Below are positions 21,953-32,525 of a stretch of 64,000 nucleotides of DNA, piece after piece (the stretch's first letter is position 1; every line of letters begins with the position of its first letter). Under the pieces are notes generated by a model. The model saw nothing but the letters and a program-made list of their open reading frames with translations. It did not search any database and was not told where the DNA came from. The stretch is from NCBI GenBank assembly GCA_006538405.1, contig BJKQ01000011.1:1179501-1243500 (forward strand), in the 5' to 3' direction. Made by a program: the position numbers and the translations under genes. Origin of the DNA: Hansfordia pulvinata. Its lineage: Eukaryota; Ascomycota; Sordariomycetes; Xylariales.

Positions 21953-23450
21953 ATGAAGATGAACAAGGCCGCATTGTGGCCGGGGTGGCTCGCTTTGTTT
22001 ATTACTGTGGTGTGCGGCACCAGGGATCCCGCCACGGGAGACGCCAAGGGAAAGATTGGGTTTGAAATCGAGTCGCATTCGCCTTTCCTGATCAACAGGC
22101 ATGTGACCATGGATGAGAAGCTCAAACTGAAGGGCCATCGGATCGTGGGCCACGCAGACCCAGACGGTAAATGGTTCCTCGGAGTCGACAGCACGCCACC
22201 GTACGGACCGATCCTGGACTTCGAATACGATCTTCTGGTCCCTCTGGAAGGGGGCCAAGTGGCCGACGCTGCTAAGAGCTTGATTGAAGACATGGTGAGA
22301 GCCCTTCTACTTGGGGGAGAAGATACCCCAGCCATCCGAGATTAACAGGTTGACCCAGGCCGAGATCGATCGTCAAGACACGTTCGAGATTGAGGGGTCC
22401 CCGAAGAACCCCTGGAAAAAGTGGTTCAAGAGGAGGCGATGGCCCTGGGGCGCCCAAGCCACCGTCCCCATGCCGCTGGCCGCGATCCAGGAGTACATGA
22501 GGAGAACGACCCAGGGGCGCCAAGGTGCTCTGATCACGCCGTTTCCGCATTACAGAAGGAACTACCTGTTCGTCACGAGACGATGGTTCCACCGCAGCAG
22601 CTTCTTCCAGAAGCTCGCGGGCGGCCGGGAACCGGACTGGTGGGTCACCGACGACGTGCTCGGCTTCCTCTCCGTCGCGCTCGCCGTGGCCAAGGGCGCG
22701 CAGCGCATGAGGGGCTGGGACCACGAGCTGGGCGTCAAGTCGCTGATGGCCATCATGCCCCGGAACGACTGGGTCACGGTATACCAGCAGGTCCAGGCGA
22801 GGTTCCCCGCCGCCGAGCTGTGGGACGTCATGAGCCACCTCGCCTGCTACAAGAACAGCGGCATCGCAAAGCAAGACGTGGCGATCGACGAGCGCTACTG
22901 CACCGGCAATCTGGACGACCCGCGGCCGACGGACGCGTTTGGGAAACAATCCTGGGAGCTGCTCGCGGACGTGCGTGGTGGCCGGGTCGAGGGGCCCCTG
23001 AGCGAGGAGCAGAAAGGAAGGGTGGAGAAGGAGTTCGACTACCTGCTTAAAGACTTCAAGTTCGAAGTCCCCGAGGACTTGGACAAGGAAACCCAAGCAG
23101 ACGTGGAGGCTGTGATCCGCGCGGCGGCAGAAGACGTGATACGACAGGTCACGGAGCTCCGCTCCCTCGATGTGAAGTCGTGGATAGACAGCATAGACAG
23201 TGGCATCGAGAGGAGGAAGCGCGATAGAGAGGACAAAACGCCGGATCTGCTGACTCTATTCGACAAGGAAAACTCCGATGGGCAGGTAGGCGCGTGGGGC
23301 ACGAGACTGGAGCATGGCATGAAAGAGGAGGGCCCGAAGTTCACGGTCTGGGAGTTCAGGGACTTGGGCCATCACTCAACTCATCTCATACTTCCCAAGC
23401 TGATCAGGATCGAGAAATCGATCGTAGATCTGCACAAAAGATACACTTAG
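21953..23450 (+). CDS. Unrecognised secreted protein, about 490 residues
   Basis: The start MKMNKAALWPGWLALFITVVCG is a signal peptide; another ATG two codons on (21959) is also possible. GFEIESHSPFLINR follows, then, after a frame change, a long open region with DDVLGFLSVALAVAKGA, SLMAIMPRNDWVTVY and a charged helical C-terminal third (about 350-460). The frame moves +1 between about 22295 and 22331. There are two readings: a 37-nt GTGAGA...CCAG intron (486 residues), very short for this genome, or loss of two G at the G5 run 22313-22317 (499 residues). Only one cysteine remains after the signal. The gene lies among secreted-protein genes and next to a duplicated broken one. I do not recognise the family. 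Confidence 0.7.
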
Positions 23451-23589
23451 ATTACAGTCAAGAAGAGATTACCCCTTGCCTGCCGGGTTCTCGGAAGGTA
23501 GGCCCTCTTTAATAGTGGTATCACCCTAGTCGCCATTGATTCTTCCGTGGTTCGAGGCCCTCACCCCGAGCCCTAGTCCCGTGAGCCTC

Positions 23590-24590
23590 GCCATGCATGT
23601 CCAATCGCTTGCCCATACCGCTCGCCAGCCACCCGCGTAGGGCGACCGCAACCGGGAGCGCCGAGCCAATCGCCGACGGAGCTTGTCCCAGTCGCCGACA
23701 AGGCTTACCTCGGGGAACCAAGGGCGCCGGGGGGGCGATTCGTTGCCCCTGCTCAGATCCCGTTTGCGGCGGCCGTCTCCTGGCCCGTACGCCGGCGGCA
23801 CCTTGGGACATTCGCCCCCGACTCTGTAGCTATTATGTTCATTATTCAAGAGAGCGCAAGCATCGCTCCCTTCAGATTCCTGTGCACACATCCCTCTCCA
23901 GGTCTCCAGACAGCTTCCCGGGATACGCCGTGCTTCGGCCAACTGTCAACGCGGACATTCTCCCCAGCCGTCGTCGCCCGATTGGTCATGAAAACCGGGA
24001 ACCGCGATCACTCTCTCCACGAGGAGCACCCCCTGGAGGCGGGCGAGTCGGACTGCCGCAACCTCAAGTGGCCCTGGAGCAGCAACCTCGGCTACGAGTA
24101 CGGCGCCGTCTTCGTTGAGGAACCGGGCTGAACCTGCACGGTGTACTTCTTCTTGGGCGAGGAGTGCAAAGGTCCGCATCGCTTGGGGTCGTCGGCACTC
24201 AATCCGAATATGGCTGGCAAGATCGGGGGGGACAAGACAAAAGAGGGCGTTCAGAACCTCCGCCCCCTCCGGGCGGACTCACGAGAGGGGGAGTATAAGT
24301 TCAAGGGCAAGAGCCAGGCATTTAAATCTTACTGCCGCAAGTAATTGATGAGGCACTACGGGGAAAGAGCAGCATGAAGGCCTTCTAGACTCTAGTAAAA
24401 GGCAAATGTCTAAGAGATAGAAGCCATAGAAGACCCTCACTCTTGATGTGTAGATTGTGCTTACGCACTCAAGGAAGTTGGCTTGATTTAACCTGAAAAA
24501 AACAACAAGAAAAAGCTTTGAAATAAGCTAAAAAAGAAGAGAAAGAACATAACAAGACGGGGGATTCGCCGGCTGTCACGTTGAAGGAGA
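23590..24590. repeat. Duplicated secreted-protein unit, copy 1
   Basis: Compared by eye with copy 2, several blocks are shared in order: GCCGACAAG then GGCGCCGGGGGGCG, CCCGTAC, a block with ATTATGTTCATT, TCTCCAG, GGGATACGC, the coding part and a downstream AGAAGAGAAA block followed by ATTCGCCGG. The borders are approximate. Confidence 0.7.
23988..24344 (+). pseudogene. Small secreted Cys protein, broken copy 1
   Basis: An open frame runs from the ATG at 23988, is cut by TGA at 24129-24131 and continues in the same frame to TAA at 24342-24344. After the stop it reads TCTVYFFLGEECKGP and ends FKSYCRK. Copy 2 has GWTCTVYFFSDADCTGP and FKSDCRQ at the same places, so the stop replaces the Trp of GW-TC (TGG to TGA). 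The signal-peptide part seen in copy 2 is absent, and the nearest ATG gives MKTGNRDHSL, which is not a signal. Both a missing front and an internal stop argue for a dead gene. The encoded family (CTVYFF...C.GP...C) is not one I can name. Confidence 0.72.
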
Positions 24591-25386
24591 TTCCCTTACT
24601 CATCGAATCCTTAAGAACCAGACCTCCTTTAGAAGAATATTTTTTTAACTCGCTGTTCATTCGTGAAATCGCATGAGCAGAGCATTGACATGTCCAGTCT
24701 CTTGCCTGTACGAAGCGTCCCTCGTTTCTCGCCACCTTGACCGAGAAGCGGCTCGCATCACACCGAAGAGAAGGGGGGTGGCCCCGTAAGTAAAAGAGAG
24801 CAACGACGAAGACGCGGAGTGTAGGCGTAAGCACGGATTGGTCTCGCACGGCAGCGATGGAGAACCGTCGTCTTGGCTCTTGTTGTCCGTGCCGAGGAGG
24901 GTGGCCGGCCACCCGTCGGGGGTGTTTGCGCCCGTGGCCCACGAAGCCAGTCGCCGACAAGAGCTTTGTTTCGGGGATCGAAGAGGCGCCGGGGGGCGGA
25001 TTTGTTGCCCCCCGTTCTCGGCGCCCGGCCGCGGCGGTCATCTTTTGACCCGTACTCCCGTGACACCTTAGGACACTCGCCCCCCTCCTCCTCTCCCCGG
25101 TAGCCCTCGCGCCACTGTCCTACTTGCGGTACTCGCAGATCAGATCGGACGATGTTATTAGACAGAGCCGACGAGCCGACTCGGGAGCTATCATGTTCAT
25201 TTTTTAGAGAAGTGAGAGCATCGCTCTGCCCTGTACACGTTTCCTCCCCCCGGATCTCCAGATAAACCTACCAGCCGGGATACGCGCTGCCTTGGTAAAT
25301 TGTGGACATTGATATTTTATCGCTCTTCTTCGCCAGCTCGCTCGCCAGCCAAGATCGAGCGCACACCATCCGACCCCTCCATCGAC
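24345..25386. other. Spacer between the duplicated units
   Basis: This holds the downstream flank of copy 1, AT-richer at about 24480-24660, and then, from about 24900, the upstream flank of copy 2. No gene is recognised. Confidence 0.5.
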
Positions 25387-26140
25387 ATGAAGCTCTCTCT
25401 CCTCACTTTCGGCATCGCCGCGCCCGCCGCCTGCTAGGCCGCCCGCGGCATCGTCGCCGAGCCCGCCGGCCACGGCGTTCAGCGCCGGGGCGGGGAGGCC
25501 GTCGTCGGCAAGCTGACACTAGGGAAGGTAGGGGGCAATCCAGAAGACCAAACCTATGAGGTCAGAGGTCGCGAAGAGCACGACCTGGAGGAGGGCGAGA
25601 TGGGCTGCCGCCGCACTCGAGGCCGCTACAGCGGCTATCCTTATGAGCTCGGCGCCGCCCGTGTCGTGCAAGAGGGCTGGACGTGCACGGTGTACTTCTT
25701 CTCGGACGCCGATTGCACAGGCCCGTATCGTGGATTGAGATGGCGCATGAATAGTAACGTGGTCGGCACACTCGAGGGGTCGTTGAAGAAGGGGGGAAAG
25801 GCGTCCCAAGGCGGGAAATGGCCTCTCAAGGGCCATGCAGAGGGATTCAAGTCTGATTGCCGCCAATGACCACCTGGGTAAGGAGGCCGTCCTTACGTAC
25901 GATCAGAATCGGGCTTCTTTCATGGGTAATGAGAATAAAAAGGTTTTAAATAATAAATAAGCCATGTCGAATATTGAAGTGAGAACGCATTAGATTAAAG
26001 TCATATTAATGCTAGATACATGGAGGGAAAGGCCCAATATATAGACAAATGGTAGGGAGCGTCCCAGCCCCCTCTACTTCCAACAAGCCAAAAGAGAAGA
26101 GAAAACATACAAGACCGGGGATATCGCCGGTCGTCGTCAG
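24900..26140. repeat. Duplicated secreted-protein unit, copy 2
   Basis: This is the direct-repeat partner of 23590-24590, with the same order of upstream, coding and downstream blocks. The copies have diverged at many sites, so the duplication is not recent. The borders are approximate. Confidence 0.7.
25387..25869 (+). pseudogene. Small secreted Cys protein, broken copy 2 (stop in signal peptide)
   Basis: One frame runs from ATG 25387 to TGA 25867-25869 (160 codons), interrupted only by TAG at codon 17 (25435-25437). MKLSLLTFGIAAPAAC before the stop and AARGIVAEPAG after it make a normal signal peptide if the stop was once CAG. A C-to-T change at CpA is the kind favoured by repeat-induced point mutation, which acts on duplicated DNA. 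The rest is intact: GWTCTVYFFSDADCTGP, a basic Gly/Lys-rich part and the final FKSDCRQ. Recoding, a downstream start (ATG at 25600, no signal) or a base-call error are the alternatives to a dead gene. Confidence 0.75.
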
Positions 26141-27058
26141 CCCGTCATCGAAATGCCTCCGTTCGCACCGCGCTTCACTCGTCCATACCTACCTACTCTC
26201 CCGGCCCTCCTTTTGCCTGCTTGGCCCCGGCCGGCGGTCGCCCACCTCGCCCGGTGCCTACCTGGAGGCCCGGCTGCGGTCGCTGCCTCGTCTCAGCCCG
26301 CCCCGCCATCGAGAACTCCAGAGAGAGAGAGAGAGAGAGAAGTGCAGATCTGGAGACCCCTCGTCGCCCCGCGAACGGGCGAACGCTATCAATACCAACG
26401 GAGATGTGCTAGATGTAACCAAACCTCGCCGGTGAGCCATGTTGTCACTCGTTGCGCCGTTCTGTTGTTGTCATCTCCGCGCCTTGGCTTAGCGTCACGT
26501 CGATCCTCGGGCATGTTGCGATTGCGGACTAAGGGACGCGGCCTGTCCTCCTTGGAGGACCTGGCGTCTACTCGTAGTGTCGTGGTACGAGGATCGGACT
26601 ATTCTGCAAAGACGGACGAGGCTCCCGAGTAGCATGAGTAAAAGCAGAGTGTGCAACCCCCGATGGATGCGGACAAGACTCTGCCGGGCTCGGGGATGTC
26701 GATCCTTGGGCGTCGCCCACTGCTCGCTGGCTGGCGAGACTCAAGACTCGAGGTAAGTAGGTAGACTTCGGAGTATACTCGCGCGGCTGACGGACACTTT
26801 TCGGGCGTTGATCCCGTGAGGGTCTGTCTCCTTGTAAGAGTCTGTCTCCTCGTAAGGCTGATCTGGGGCTTGGGTTTAACCATCGGTGTGGCAGAAGAAT
26901 GTTGTATAAGTATAAACACTCTGGTCTTTGGTGAATGCTCTGGTGTTTGATCCGCACTCAGTGTCAGTCTCTTCCACTCACCGAGTCTAACAGATCGACG
27001 AGCCAGTATCTCTAAAAGTTTGCGCTCACTCTCTTCCCTTGGCTTCACCACACAGTCC

Positions 27059-27135
<77 letters not shown>

Positions 27136-27155
27136 ATATCATCTCTCTCTTCAAC
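25870..27155. other. Intergenic with microsatellites
   Basis: AT-richer DNA at 25930-26050 is followed by a short GA run (about 26321-26340). The direct pair of near-identical blocks at about 26812-26833 and 26835-26856 (AGTCTGTCTCCT) is a local duplication. No gene is recognised. The last 90 bp are the CT-rich leader of the next gene. Confidence 0.5.
27065..27128. repeat. (CT)n microsatellite in a 5' leader
   Basis: An uninterrupted CT dinucleotide run of about 64 bp ends 27 bp before the ATG at 27156. Confidence 0.95.
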
Positions 27156-27262
27156 ATGAAGCTGGACTCGGCCGCAGTCTGGGCGTTCGCGACCGCGCTC
27201 CTCGCCGAGACCGGCGCACTGGCGGCGCGGGCCCCGCGCGGCACCCGGACGACCGGCTCGTC

Positions 27263-27294
<32 letters not shown>

Positions 27295-27863
27295 TGGCGA
27301 TGCGCTCGGGCGTGCCCTTCGCCTTCAGTGTGGCAACCTGGGAGGGCGCGTTCCCGGACCTGTCCAGTTCAGCGGGGTGCATGATGGCGCAGACCATCTC
27401 GCCGTCGGGCCCCGAGCGCGAGTGGACGCCGCAGCAACCCGGGGGTGGGGAGGCGTCGTGCTACCCGCTGTCCCCCTCGCCCGACCCGTCGGTCGTCAGG
27501 TGCCGCCAGTTCGACGGCGACACGGGGGACTGCGACGCCGACTTTGCGGTCGGCTCGGCCTTTGGTACGTTTTGTGGTGTTTGCGTTGCTTTCGAGTTTC
27601 TCGTCTTCTCCCCCTGGCCCCCTTTTTACTCTGTTTTCTTTTTGTCTTTCTCTTTTCCTCTTTTTCTCCACCCGCAATGGCGACTCGCGCTGGCTCCATG
27701 CTGACCAGACGGGGGATCTTCAGTCACGGAGAACTGCAAGATGCACTACGAGGCGGATTGCAGCGACGACGGCACCAACGGGACCGTCGAGTCGGAGGAG
27801 CACCCTTTCCGGTGTGCCAACGCGGACGACGGCACGACCTTTGCGGCCTTCTCGTGCGCATAG
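27156..27863 (+). CDS. Small secreted cysteine-rich protein (8 Cys)
   Basis: There are two exons: 27156-27564 and 27724-27863. The intron is 159 nt (GTACGT, GCTGACC branch, TTCAG) and the product has 182 residues. The signal peptide is MKLDSAAVWAFATALLAETG. After it comes a linker with nine consecutive prolines, then a domain with eight cysteines: four in exon 1 (AGCMM, ASCYP, VRCRQ, GDCDA) and four in exon 2 (ENCKM, ADCSD, FRCAN, FSCA). The last cysteine is the second residue from the C-terminus. The size, signal and four possible disulfides fit a secreted effector-like protein. No named family is recognised. Confidence 0.8.
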
Positions 27864-29380
27864 ATGGACGGCGTGACACTGGGACACTGGGACATTCATG
27901 GCGGGACGGGTCTCGCTTATAAGGGAGGAGAGAAGCTTGTCAGCATTCTAGTTTCAACACAAGTGATCATTACCTACCTCTACGAGTTGCAGTCATCAGC
28001 GCGGGTATGTAGACACGCGACCATCCGCGACAAGGCGTCTCTTCTTAGCGCCAGAGTCCTTATCTTTCTGGGCCTCTGTGTAGTACGTGCGCGGTGACGA
28101 TGCTGCGTGACCACCTCGAGATGGCCCGGCCTCGACTTGCAAGCTGCAAGTCGAGTGGCACTTCTCGTCACATACGAGCACGGGGACGAACCCGTGGCCG
28201 TCGCGGTGCCGCATCGCCTTGCCCTTCACCGTGTCCCTCTTCTCGGCCGGTTCGCTTGCCGGATCCCGCATTCTCCACCCTGCCCATGACGCCGTGCAAG
28301 CCATGTGTGTTGGACCAGAGTGCTCGTATCGTGGAAACGCCGGACCGGATCCCAACCCGCCCGGGCAGGCCAGCGACGAATCCGCACCTATAGTCAGGTG
28401 GCCGAAGCGAAGCCAGTGCCGACGCGCTCTAGCGCCACGCGACCGGCCACCTGCAGACCCGGTGAGCAGTATAATAAGTAAGAAGCAGAGGAAGGGGGGC
28501 CGGCGACTGCTGGGCCTGATCGATGTATGTTATTAATGGACCAGAATGGCGGGCTCTACCCGTACCTTGGGGATGTGGGCCATTCCGCTCTGCCGCGCCG
28601 TGGCTCCGACTACGAGTAATAATAGTCCCCGAAAAGTCGCCCCAGTGCCCCCCCCTCTCCCGTGATCGCCGACCTCCATTAGCCGCCGCCGTAGGGCACC
28701 GATGGCGTTTGTCTCGATCCTGTGCCTGGCGGGACAGCAGCGCCCCTAACTTAGTGCAGCAAGGAGTGGCGAATGATTCCATATCAGGGCCAGCGTCTGT
28801 GCCCCCATTCGCATTCATTGGCAGCAGACACACCATGTCTAGAATCCCGTGAGAGCAGGCCCCGTCTCGTTCTTGCCAAGGCAGAGCCAGGAAAGGAACT
28901 AGACGATATTGTCTCAAAGAGAGGGGGGGGGGGGGGGGTTATGAGGTTGGTTGGTGAAAGATTCCAGCCACGCCGAGCGAGGACCCAGACTCAACATCAA
29001 CATAGGATCCACGTGGGCTCTGACGGACGGGCCGCCACCGAACCGGGGCGTCGGGAAGCTTGAGAAGCGCATGCGAATCCACCAGGACGGACCGGGCGCC
29101 CCCAAGAGCTGGCGGATCCCAGAATGAATGGCCTAAGCCGGGCTTTTTTTAAACACTCGACCGACGCCAGCAGCCGACGGAGCGAGGCGAGGCCGACACG
29201 ACGAGGCGAGGCCGGCGTTGAGTGAGTCCGGTGGGCGGGCTGGTTCGTTGACTACTTGACTATCCTCTTATATCCCCGTCCAGAGCCCGGCTGTGACTTT
29301 GATCGATCGTCCAGGCTCTTTCTTTTCTCACTTCTGATAAGCAATTTCCAGCTCTTCTCTTCCTGTTGTGACGGGCCATG

Positions 29381-29415
<35 letters not shown>

Positions 29416-29500
29416 CATTCGCCATTTCGAATCTCCTGCGTGACAAAAGACACCATCCCCCCCCGCCGCCACCAAAATCTCGTCATAAAGAGTTGTCACC
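27864..29500. other. Intergenic, 1.6 kb
   Basis: No gene is recognised. It contains a G16 run at 28923-28938 and a T-run (about 29144-29150). Confidence 0.5.
29382..29415. repeat. (AGC)n microsatellite
   Basis: About eleven AGC units end roughly 85 bp before the mannosyltransferase start, probably in its leader. Confidence 0.9.
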
Positions 29501-31135
29501 ATGCTTAAGCTGCGCGCGCCGAGCCCCTTCCGCAGGCACGGCGCCGCCTCGCGGTCCGCCTTGTTGAGGGAGGTAGTGTGCGCCCTGGCGATGGCCTGCG
29601 CCGTCGTCCTGCTCCTGCGCCCTTACTCCGTCGGCGTGTGGAACGAGCACAGGGGCGCGCAGGCGACGCGGCACTTCGCGGCGAACCTGAGCCTCGACGA
29701 CTTGACGCCGACGGCCTGGGGCCAGCAGGGCGCCCAGGTCGCCAAGCTCGCCGACTGGGGCCGGCACCTCCAGGCGCATCCGGAGCTCAACCGGTCCGAC
29801 TTCACGGCCGCCCTGCTGCGGCCCTACGGCTTCCTCCGCGGCGGCGCGCTGGACAGGGTGCCCACGCCCTGGACCACCAGCGACGGTGACGACACCAAGC
29901 CGACGACGGGGACGAAGACGAAGACGAAGACGGGGACGAAGACGAAGACGAAGACCGGGATCGTGATGAGCGTGGGGTCGGGCAACTTCCGGCTGGCGGC
30001 GCACCAGATCTCCGGGCTGCGCAACGTGCTGCGGTCGGAGCTGCCGATCGAGGTGGCGTACGCGGGGGACGAGGACCTGCGGCCGGGCGAGCGGGCCTTC
30101 CTCGGGTCCCTGGGCTCCGGGATCGGCTTCATCGACCTGCTCGACGTCTTCCCGCACGCCCGCGGCGACCTGGCCGGCAGCGGCTGGGCGTCCAAGCCGT
30201 TCGCCCTGCTGGCCGCCAGCCACCCGCGGACGCTGCTCGTCGACGCCGACGCCGTCTTCCTGCGGCGGCCCGACGGCGTGTTTGGTGATGATGGCGAGGG
30301 CGAGGGCGAGGGTGACGATGACGATGACGATGAAGACGACGACGACGGCGTTAAAGGGATCCCGGCGCTGCGCGAGACGGGCACCTACTTCTACCACGAC
30401 CGGGCGTGCCCGCCGGGCAACGAGCAGAAGCAGGACTTCATCCAGGGGCAGCTGGACAGCATCGGGCGCAACGCGTCGCGGCACCTCGCCGACAGCGGCA
30501 GCCTGTTCTGGGCGCGCAAGTCGTACTACGAGGCCGACAGCGGCGTCGTCATCATGGACAAGTCGCGCGTCGGCGTCTTCCTGTCCCTCGTCTTCGCCGC
30601 CTTCCTCAACACGCGGCCCGTCCGCGTCACCGAGCCCGCTAAGCTGCTCCACGGCGACAAGGAGACCTTCTTCATCGCCTCCGAGCTCTCCTCCTCCCCC
30701 TTCTCCTTCTCCCCCTGGTACGCCGGCAGCATCGGCGCCGCCGCCATCGCCACCACCACCACCACCACTCAGGCTGAAGACGGGGCGGAGGAGGAGGAGG
30801 AGGAGGAGGAGGAGAAGAAAGAGATAAAAGAGCAGGTCATCTGCGGCAAGCACATGCTGCACATGGACGCCTCGGGGCGCCACCCCTTCTGGTTCAACGG
30901 CGGCATCTACGAGGACAAGGACCACCCGGAGCAGGGCTTCGCCAACATGACGCACTACTGGGTCCAGGAGGCCGGCGCGGGCACGACCCCCGACTGGTCG
31001 TGGGCGTCGGGCAACCGCGCCTGCGTCAAGGAGAGGAACCGCGGGATGACGCCGCTGTCCGAGTCGGACCGGGCCGTCCTCCGCGCCACGATGGACGAGG
31101 CGAGGCGGGTGGACAGTCGGCTTGGGTATGCGTAG
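29501..31135 (+). CDS. Alpha-1,3-mannosyltransferase, MNN1/GT71 type
   Basis: The gene is a single exon of 544 residues. It has type II membrane topology: a short basic N-terminus, one membrane segment (about 24-42, VVCALAMACAVVLLL) and a lumenal catalytic domain. FLRRPDGVF and the metal-binding DxD in LLVDADAVFL (D248, D250) are family landmarks. So is the FYHDR segment with the downstream EADSGVVIMDK. GDKETFF and the late NGGIYEDKD also fit. The family adds alpha-1,3-mannose to N- and O-glycans in the Golgi. The insertions are unusual: a Lys/Thr repeat before the catalytic part (about 132-150), a Gly/Glu/Asp run after the DxD (about 267-285) and a poly-Glu run at about 430. All are encoded by simple repeats and probably form flexible loops. 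No frame break is seen. Confidence 0.9.
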   Translation: MLKLRAPSPFRRHGAASRSALLREVVCALAMACAVVLLLRPYSVGVWNEHRGAQATRHFAANLSLDDLTPTAWGQQGAQVAKLADWGRHLQAHPELNRSDFTAALLRPYGFLRGGALDRVPTPWTTSDGDDTKPTTGTKTKTKTGTKTKTKTGIVMSVGSGNFRLAAHQISGLRNVLRSELPIEVAYAGDEDLRPGERAFLGSLGSGIGFIDLLDVFPHARGDLAGSGWASKPFALLAASHPRTLLVDADAVFLRRPDGVFGDDGEGEGEGDDDDDDEDDDDGVKGIPALRETGTYFYHDRACPPGNEQKQDFIQGQLDSIGRNASRHLADSGSLFWARKSYYEADSGVVIMDKSRVGVFLSLVFAAFLNTRPVRVTEPAKLLHGDKETFFIASELSSSPFSFSPWYAGSIGAAAIATTTTTTQAEDGAEEEEEEEEEKKEIKEQVICGKHMLHMDASGRHPFWFNGGIYEDKDHPEQGFANMTHYWVQEAGAGTTPDWSWASGNRACVKERNRGMTPLSESDRAVLRATMDEARRVDSRLGYA

Positions 31136-31314
31136 ATGCCTCTCCTGTCTCTTTTTTCTTCTTGTTTATTTTTCTTTTTCTTCATATTATATTAGAGAAC
31201 CATATCATGGCGCGTTGGACACATCTCGAAGACATTTAAGCACTTGAATTCATCCCGCATTCCCCGCGTGTACTATACTCTCGTGGCCTTCCTCCTCCCT
31301 GATAGCTACCTTAC

Positions 31315-32525
31315 CTACGATCGGTGACAATCGATATCAGGCAGCCACCGGCAGCCCCTGACCGTCCCGCGTGCCCGCGCCCTTCTCCCCCTTCCCCTCC
31401 CCATCCCCTCCGCCGCCGCCCCCGCAGCCTTCGTCTCCGCCCAGATCCTCCTGGCCACCTCGACGTAGCTGCCGCGGGTGACGTCGGCGAGGAACCCGGG
31501 GGCCCGGGCCTCCCATCCCAGCTCCTCGCGGGCCTTGCGGCTCGACACGCGGACGTCGAGCATCGCGGTCCCCGCCAGCAGCGGGCCCAGCGTCTCGAGG
31601 GCCTCGGGCATCGTCTCGATGGCGCGCACCGGCATCATCGTGTTCTTCTCCTTCTTTTCAGGGCCGTCGTCCCCTTCGCTGCTGCTGACGCTGACGCTGC
31701 TGAGAACCTCCGCGATGGCCTCGCACATGTCCCGCAGCCCGACGTGATCCTTGTGGTTGCCCGCGTTGTAGATCTGCCCGCCCCTCCCCTTCTCCACGGC
31801 GGCCAGGAACGCCGCGGCGCAGTCGTCCACGTGCAGCGTCGTCACCCGGTTGCGCGCCGCGGCCGCCGGGTACGCCGACTCGCCCAGCTCGGCGGCCCGG
31901 CGCATCCGCAGGGTGAGGAAGCCCTCGATCCCGCGCCCGTACACGTACGGCGCCAGGCGCACCACGATGCCGCGGATTTTACCACTACCGCCGACGTCAC
32001 TGTCGTCGTTGTTATGCTTGCGGAGCAGGTTGCGCTCCGCCTCGAGGCGCAGGCTCATCAAGCCCCCGCCCTCCTCCCCTTCCTCTAGCACGGGCGACTC
32101 CTCGTCCGTCTCTTGCCCCGCGGGTCCGACGCCACGAAAGCCGTCCCGCTCGCCGCCACCAACGGCTTGTCCGTGCCCCGGACCCCGCGGCACAGGGCGT
32201 CCACGCCCGCCACGTCCCGCGCCACCGTCCGCGCCGCCCCCTCCGCCGAGAAGTCGCTGTGGTCCCACGCCAGGTGCACCACCGCGTCCGCCGCCTCCGC
32301 CTGCGCCCGGAGGACCTCCAGGCTGTCCATGTCCCCGCGGACGGGCGTCGCGCCCAAACCCCGCAGGTTCTCGTCGCCGGGGACCCCGCGCGACAAGCCC
32401 ACGACGGAGTGGCCCCGGGACACCGCGAGCGAGGTCACCGCCCGCCCGACGTTGCCCGTCGCCCCCGTCACGAAGATGCGCAGCTTCTGCCCGCTGGCCA
32501 GCTTGTTGGCGACGTGGGAAGACAT
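31315..32525 (-). CDS. NAD-dependent epimerase/dehydratase (atypical SDR), one frame break
   Basis: The start is ATG 32525. The N-terminal Rossmann motif is FVTGATGNVGRAV (about 18-30, GxxGxxG), followed by GDMDS and VVHLAWDHS. The frame slips -1 at about 32107-32116, near GRGK/ETDEESPV; one added base joins both parts into 403 residues. The second part has the active-site-region sequence SLRLEAERNLL in the place of the usual YxxxK segment. VRLAPYVYGRGIEG and TTLHVDDCAAAFLAAVE follow, as in extended SDRs that act on nucleotide sugars or related substrates. The catalytic Tyr is not obvious, so the protein may be an atypical SDR with a binding or altered role. The last residues (GRGRGRRARARG) are basic and low-complexity. 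Confidence 0.82.

Noticed and set aside
29483..30955. 490-codon frame antisense to the mannosyltransferase
   Set aside because: It is a shadow of the GC-rich sense gene, with Val/Leu/Arg-rich composition and no domain.
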